Assembly (NCBI GenBank): GCA_040904765.1
Contig: JBBDST010000012.1
Span: forward strand, 1-9,313
Direction of reading: 5' to 3'
Origin: JBBDST01 sp040904765
GTDB taxonomy: Bacteria > Actinomycetota > Nitriliruptoria > Nitriliruptorales > Nitriliruptoraceae
Length of the DNA: 9,313 bases
Under the pieces are notes generated by a model. That model searched no databases. It had not been told where the DNA came from and saw nothing but the letters and a program-made list of their open reading frames with translations. This document shows positions 5,581-9,313 of this stretch, in pieces (the stretch's first letter is position 1; each line of letters opens with the position of its first letter). The position numbers and the translations under genes were made by a program.

Positions 5581-6816
5581 GTGGCGCTCACGGTAACCAC
5601 GACGCTGCTGGCCGATGATCGGCCACTGCTTGACTTAGCTCCTGATCGTCCAGACACCATCGCATGGCTGCGGCACGGCGACGGGTTCGTGGCTTGGGGC
5701 CACGCAGCAGTCCTTGACCCGGCGGATGTCACTGAACGTTTCGACAACGCTGATGCGCTGCTGCGTGACGCAACCTTGGATGCGACGATAAACGACGCGG
5801 TTGGTGTGCCTGGGGGTGGACTGGTCGCGTTTGGTTCGTTCACATTCGATGACGTCCCCGGCTCAAAACTGCGTATCCCTCAAACAATTGTTGGCCGCCG
5901 GGACGGTGTCACCTGGCTGACGGTGATCGAAGACGGCAACGGCAGCACGTACGAACCGCCAACGCCGCCAACCGTCGTGAAGGCAGCCCATATCACCCAC
6001 AAGCCACGATTTGCCGGTTCAACCAACCCCGATGTGCACTGGCTTGACGCGGTCGCGCGTGCTCGTGATGCGATCATTGCCGGCGAACTCGACAAGGTCG
6101 TGTTGGCACGTGACTACGCCGTATGGTCGTACGAACCGTTTTCGCCGCTAGCAGTTGCCGCACGTTTAAACGCGACATTTGCGGAGTGTTACACGTTCAT
6201 TCTTGATGGGCTGGTTGGTGCTACGCCGGAATTGTTGCTGCGCCGTAGGGGTATGACCGTGACGTCTCAGGTGCTGGCCGGAACGGTTGGCCGTGATGAC
6301 GATCCGACCCGTGATCGTGAACTTACCGACATGCTGTTGGCTTCGACGAAAGATCGTGACGAGCATGCGTTTGCGGTGACGTCAGTCGCAGATATTTTGG
6401 CGGGTTATGTCACTGGCCTTGATGTCCCAGACGAACCTGAAGTATTGAAACTTGCCAACGTGCAACATCTGGCGACAACCGTGACGGGCACACTGATCGA
6501 ACCGGTTCGTGTCCTTGAACTAATCGGCGCGTTGCATCCAAGTGCGGCGGTTGGTGGTACCCCACGCGCTTTAGCGTTGGCGTTCATCGCCGCGCACGAA
6601 GGGATGCCGCGTGGCCGTTATGCCGCTCCAATTGGCTATGTCACCGCCGATGGGGATGGCGAGTTTGGGATTGCATTGCGCTGTGCCGAGTTGAGCGGTG
6701 CGAGGGCACGCCTGTTTGCCGGAGTGGGCGTTGTTGCCGAATCACTGCCGGAAGCTGAACTGGCTGAAACGCATCTAAAACTCCTTGCGATGCAGCGAGC
6801 GTTAGGCTCTGCGTAA
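5581..6816 (+). CDS. menF: Isochorismate synthase
   Basis: This chorismate-utilizing enzyme converts chorismate to isochorismate, the entry step of the o-succinylbenzoate menaquinone route. It has 411 residues. The N-terminal 150 are variable and the catalytic domain follows: LDKVVLAR with Lys172 (the family's water-activating lysine), LVGATPELLL with Glu217 (matching the general-acid position), VLAGTVGR (231-238), KDRDEHAFAV (257-266), HLATTVTGTL (296-305), HPSAAVGGTPR (319-329), RYAAPIGYV (346-354) and LFAGVGVVAESLPEAELAET (378-397). An anthranilate or salicylate synthase of the same fold is possible, but the neighbouring menD and menC make menaquinone the best reading. The start is GTG 5581, two bp after the upstream stop and with no Shine-Dalgarno, so translation is probably coupled to the MerR-like gene. 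It converges on menD. Confidence 0.93.
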   Translation: MALTVTTTLLADDRPLLDLAPDRPDTIAWLRHGDGFVAWGHAAVLDPADVTERFDNADALLRDATLDATINDAVGVPGGGLVAFGSFTFDDVPGSKLRIPQTIVGRRDGVTWLTVIEDGNGSTYEPPTPPTVVKAAHITHKPRFAGSTNPDVHWLDAVARARDAIIAGELDKVVLARDYAVWSYEPFSPLAVAARLNATFAECYTFILDGLVGATPELLLRRRGMTVTSQVLAGTVGRDDDPTRDRELTDMLLASTKDRDEHAFAVTSVADILAGYVTGLDVPDEPEVLKLANVQHLATTVTGTLIEPVRVLELIGALHPSAAVGGTPRALALAFIAAHEGMPRGRYAAPIGYVTADGDGEFGIALRCAELSGARARLFAGVGVVAESLPEAELAETHLKLLAMQRALGSA

Positions 6817-6827
6817 CCGTTTGCAAC

Positions 6828-8606
6828 TCACGCTAACTGTGCGTTGGCCTGGTGACGTAACGCCCGATGCACCGCCACATTCTGTGTGCGTTCACTGGGG
6901 ATCCCAATCACAGTGACACCTGGCGTGTGGCGGGCATCATCGAGCGCGTCACGTAACTCTCCAACTGTGGCGCAACGTGCGGTCTTAGCCCCATAGGCTG
7001 CGGCGATGGCACACACGTCACGTCCGTGCGGCATCGCAAACACTGCTTCGAGCGCATCGGTGTAGGCGGCTTGCGGCAGAAACGAAAAGATCCCACCGCC
7101 GTCGTTTGCCAGGACGACGATTGCCACCGACAAGTCATTATCGTTGTGCAACAGCCCGTTAATATCATGCAAAAAGGTCACATCCCCACACACGCCAAGC
7201 GTGAAGCGGCCGGTAGCGTGCGCCACGCCACGCGTGGTCGACACAAACCCGTCGATGCCTGATGCTCCACGGTTGGCAACTACGGTCATCTGCCGCTGAC
7301 GTGGCCCATAACTGTCAAGGTCACGGATCGGCATCGACGAACCAACTACGAGCGTGTCGGACTCCTTCAGGTCTTTGGCTAACCACCGTAACGTCGATGG
7401 TTCGGTGAGTGGCTCCGCTTGATCGTCGGTCATCACCATGTCAAACAGCGCGTCAAGGGTGCGATCGGCCGCGTCAAACCCTTCAGCCCAGCTGCCATCA
7501 GTCACACTGCCGTTGGCCTGCAACGCCGCATCAAGGGCTGTAACAAATGCCATCGGCTCGGCGATCACACGGTCGGTCACATGCCGATCCGGATCGAACA
7601 CGGTGCCGTACGCATCAACCAGCAGGTCGGTTGTGGCCGCCTTGAGATACGCGTCAAGTCCGGCAGTGATCCCGGTACGTCCCAGCCGAATAACAACCTC
7701 TGGGGTGTGCGTTGCAACAAAACCAGAATGGGCAATCAGTAGTGGCGTATGTGCGATCGCACGACGACAGCGCGCAAGATCACTTGCTGCCTCTGCCAAG
7801 ACTGGCCAACCCAACCGGGTCGCTAACTGATCAACTGCGGCGACCAGCGCGTCATCCCGCACAGCACCGTCAAACACCCCGGCAACAATCACGCCGTGAC
7901 GGTTTGGCAGTGACGCAGCCAACGTGGTGATAAACGACGCATCAGGTTGGCGACTGGGGGCGACAAGCCGTACCCACGGCGTGCCATCACCCCGGCCGTC
8001 AAGCGGCTGCTGCCACGGTTGGGCGGCCGGTGCACGCCCGTCGTCACTCAGCGGCACCGTCGGTTCACGAAATGCAAGGTTGAGTTGGACTGGCCCCGGC
8101 CGACCAGCCCCTCCACAGGCAGCTGCCAACGCCTGCTGCACGACACTTCGCACATACCGGTTGGTGCTGGCGTGGTCTTCAAGCACTTCGATAGTGGCTG
8201 CCATACGCACCGCATCGCCAAACAGACCGGCCTGACGGATCGTCTGGTTTGCACCGGTGTCGCGCAGTTCAACCGGCCGATCGGCACTGAACACCAGCAG
8301 CGGTACGCCGGCAGCGTCAGCTTCAATCACCGCCGGATGCAGCTGCGCAACCGCACTGCCGCTGGTCACGACGACCGGCATGACTCGGCCGGTGATTTTG
8401 GCGTAGCCGAGCGCAAAAAAACCGGCGCTTCGTTCATCAATCTGGGTGTGCACAAAAAACCGCGGGTCAGCGTGAAACGCCAGTGCCAGCGCAGTCGAAC
8501 GCGACCCGGGCGCAATCATGACGTCAGTGATACCGCTACGGGCTGCTTCGTCGAGCACCAGCCGGGCAGCAGCAAACGACGGGTTCGCAGGACTAGAGGT
8601 TGTCAT
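6828..8606 (-). CDS. menD: 2-succinyl-5-enolpyruvyl-6-hydroxy-3-cyclohexene-1-carboxylate synthase
   Basis: This thiamine-diphosphate enzyme decarboxylates 2-oxoglutarate and adds the succinyl unit to isochorismate, giving SEPHCHC. It has 592 residues, a normal length. The N-terminal domain has IAPGSRSTALALAF (31-44) and IDERSAGFFALGYAK (56-70), where Glu58 matches the ThDP-activating glutamate. The C-terminal domain has GSSMPIRDLD (422-431), NRGASGIDG (445-453), the ThDP/Mg motif GDVTFLHDINGLLH (474-487) and LANDGGGIFSFLPQ (499-512). The ATG at 8606 overlaps the menC stop as ATGA. TAGG lies 6 nt upstream and GAGG somewhat further, both inside menC. The stop lies 11 bp from the menF stop on the other strand, and no terminator stem is visible in that gap. 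Confidence 0.98.
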   Translation of the reverse strand: MTTSSPANPSFAAARLVLDEAARSGITDVMIAPGSRSTALALAFHADPRFFVHTQIDERSAGFFALGYAKITGRVMPVVVTSGSAVAQLHPAVIEADAAGVPLLVFSADRPVELRDTGANQTIRQAGLFGDAVRMAATIEVLEDHASTNRYVRSVVQQALAAACGGAGRPGPVQLNLAFREPTVPLSDDGRAPAAQPWQQPLDGRGDGTPWVRLVAPSRQPDASFITTLAASLPNRHGVIVAGVFDGAVRDDALVAAVDQLATRLGWPVLAEAASDLARCRRAIAHTPLLIAHSGFVATHTPEVVIRLGRTGITAGLDAYLKAATTDLLVDAYGTVFDPDRHVTDRVIAEPMAFVTALDAALQANGSVTDGSWAEGFDAADRTLDALFDMVMTDDQAEPLTEPSTLRWLAKDLKESDTLVVGSSMPIRDLDSYGPRQRQMTVVANRGASGIDGFVSTTRGVAHATGRFTLGVCGDVTFLHDINGLLHNDNDLSVAIVVLANDGGGIFSFLPQAAYTDALEAVFAMPHGRDVCAIAAAYGAKTARCATVGELRDALDDARHTPGVTVIGIPSERTQNVAVHRALRHQANAQLA

Positions 8607-9313
8607 GTGGAGCCTACCTCGAGCACGCCGGCGGCCAACTGCATCCGCTGAATGATGCCAGCGGCATCTTCTAATCCCGGTTCAGCCTGGGTAAGAAGCG
8701 CTGCATCTGGTGTGACCCGGCGAACCGCAACAAAGCCGTCTTCGGGGATGAGCGGTCGGTCGGTTAAATCTTGCGCGAGCAGCGTTGCTGTGCCCAACCC
8801 GCAGGCGTAGGGCAGTTCTGGCAGTGCGGCAGCCAAGGCGATGCCGGCAGCTAAGCCCACTGACGTTTCAACGGCCGATGACACGACGACAGGCAGACCT
8901 GCCGCATCAATAATCTCAAGCGCTCGCCAAACACCACCCAACGGCTGCACTTTGATCACCAGTACGTCAACGGCGTTAAACCCTGCGATTGTCCGCGGAT
9001 CATCGGCGTTTCGTATCGACTCATCGGCGGCAAGCATGACCGTGGTTTTGCGACGCAGTTCAGCCAGTTCACTTAACGTTTGGCAGGGCTGTTCGACATA
9101 CTGAAGAAAACCGGCGGCCTGTTCAAGGCGTGTGATGGCCAACTGTGCGGTGATGACATCCCAGGCACCGTTCGCGTCGATGCGGATGTTTGCGTCCGGC
9201 CCAAGCGCGTCGCGAACAGCCGCGACCCGTTCAATGTCGGCTGCTAAATCTTGGCCAGGTTCGGCAACTTTCACTTTGGCGGTGCGACACCCAGATGCTC
9301 GCGCCAACTGATA
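8603..9313 (-). CDS. menC: o-Succinylbenzoate synthase (partial, N-terminus beyond window)
   Basis: This enolase-superfamily enzyme dehydrates SHCHC to o-succinylbenzoate. The 236 C-terminal residues are inside the window. The N-terminal capping domain and the start (probably 80-100 residues) lie past the right edge, and the frame is open to the last base. Catalytic residues, numbered from the fragment's first codon, are the KxK pair Lys13 and Lys15 (AKVKVAE), metal ligands Asp46 (RIDANGAW), Glu74 (YVEQP) and Asp97 (AADES), and Lys121 (VLVIKVQPLGG). Their spacing agrees well with E. coli MenC (131/133, 161, 190, 213, 235). Dipeptide epimerases and N-acylamino-acid racemases share this plan, but the 4-nt overlap with menD settles the role. 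A TTG at 9307 is an internal leucine codon, not the start. Confidence 0.93.
   Translation of the reverse strand, partial: YQLARASGCRTAKVKVAEPGQDLAADIERVAAVRDALGPDANIRIDANGAWDVITAQLAITRLEQAAGFLQYVEQPCQTLSELAELRRKTTVMLAADESIRNADDPRTIAGFNAVDVLVIKVQPLGGVWRALEIIDAAGLPVVVSSAVETSVGLAAGIALAAALPELPYACGLGTATLLAQDLTDRPLIPEDGFVAVRRVTPDAALLTQAEPGLEDAAGIIQRMQLAAGVLEVGST

Noticed and set aside
6817..6850. Bidirectional terminator between menF and menD
   Set aside because: Only scattered 4-base complementary arms such as ACGC/GCGT are present, without a stable stem or flanking A/T runs.
7947..8651. Open plus-strand frame of 234 codons opposite the start of menD
   Set aside because: It overlaps the MenD N-terminal domain with its ThDP glutamate and the menC/menD ATGA junction. 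The predicted protein has no family-like features.
1..9313. Mobile element, CRISPR array, tRNA/rRNA, toxin-antitoxin or defence genes
   Set aside because: I found no transposase or integrase motifs, no terminal or regularly spaced repeats and no RNA-gene sequence. Nearly all of the window is explained by core respiratory and menaquinone genes.

Overview
The window (about 57-58% G+C by rough count of sample lines) comes from a bacterial chromosome and is densely packed with genes for menaquinone biosynthesis and respiratory complex I. The sequence style points to Actinomycetota: NuoB carries GVCATSGGMFNNYA, NuoD carries GGMEIG, and there is a MenJ-like geranylgeranyl reductase of the kind that partly saturates menaquinone side chains in that phylum. 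The moderate G+C and the gene set suggest a non-Streptomyces, non-mycobacterial lineage such as Acidimicrobiia. That placement is inference and no marker gene in the window proves it.

Layout, left to right. (1) 1-2744, minus strand: the first four genes of a nuo operon, read nuoA-nuoB-nuoC-nuoD. They are joined by overlaps of 10, 4 and 4 nt, and nuoD runs off the left edge about ten codons before its expected end. (2) 2846-4132, minus strand: a MenJ-like FAD-dependent geranylgeranyl reductase, with a 101-bp gap before nuoA. (3) 4225-4944, minus strand: menG (ubiE family), the last methyltransferase of menaquinone synthesis. (4) 4945-5068: a 124-bp divergent control region with a perfect 18-bp dyad. 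(5) 5069-6816, plus strand: a small MerR-like helix-turn-helix protein followed 2 bp later by menF (isochorismate synthase). (6) 6828-9313, minus strand: menD and menC, joined by an ATGA overlap and converging on menF. menC is cut by the right edge.

How the genes fit together. MenF makes isochorismate from chorismate. MenD converts isochorismate and 2-oxoglutarate to SEPHCHC. MenC makes o-succinylbenzoate after loss of pyruvate from SEPHCHC, a step whose gene (menH) is not in the window. After ring closure and prenylation (menE, menB and menA, also not in the window), MenG methylates demethylmenaquinone and the GG-reductase homologue probably reduces one or more prenyl double bonds. Complex I (Nuo) then reduces this quinone. 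The region therefore joins the making of the quinone to the enzyme that first uses it.

No mobile element, CRISPR array, RNA gene or defence system is visible, and I see no sign of an undescribed system. The points most worth a second look are the divergent MerR-like gene coupled to menF, and a CTTGTG-type dyad found both in the divergent control region and upstream of the reductase gene.
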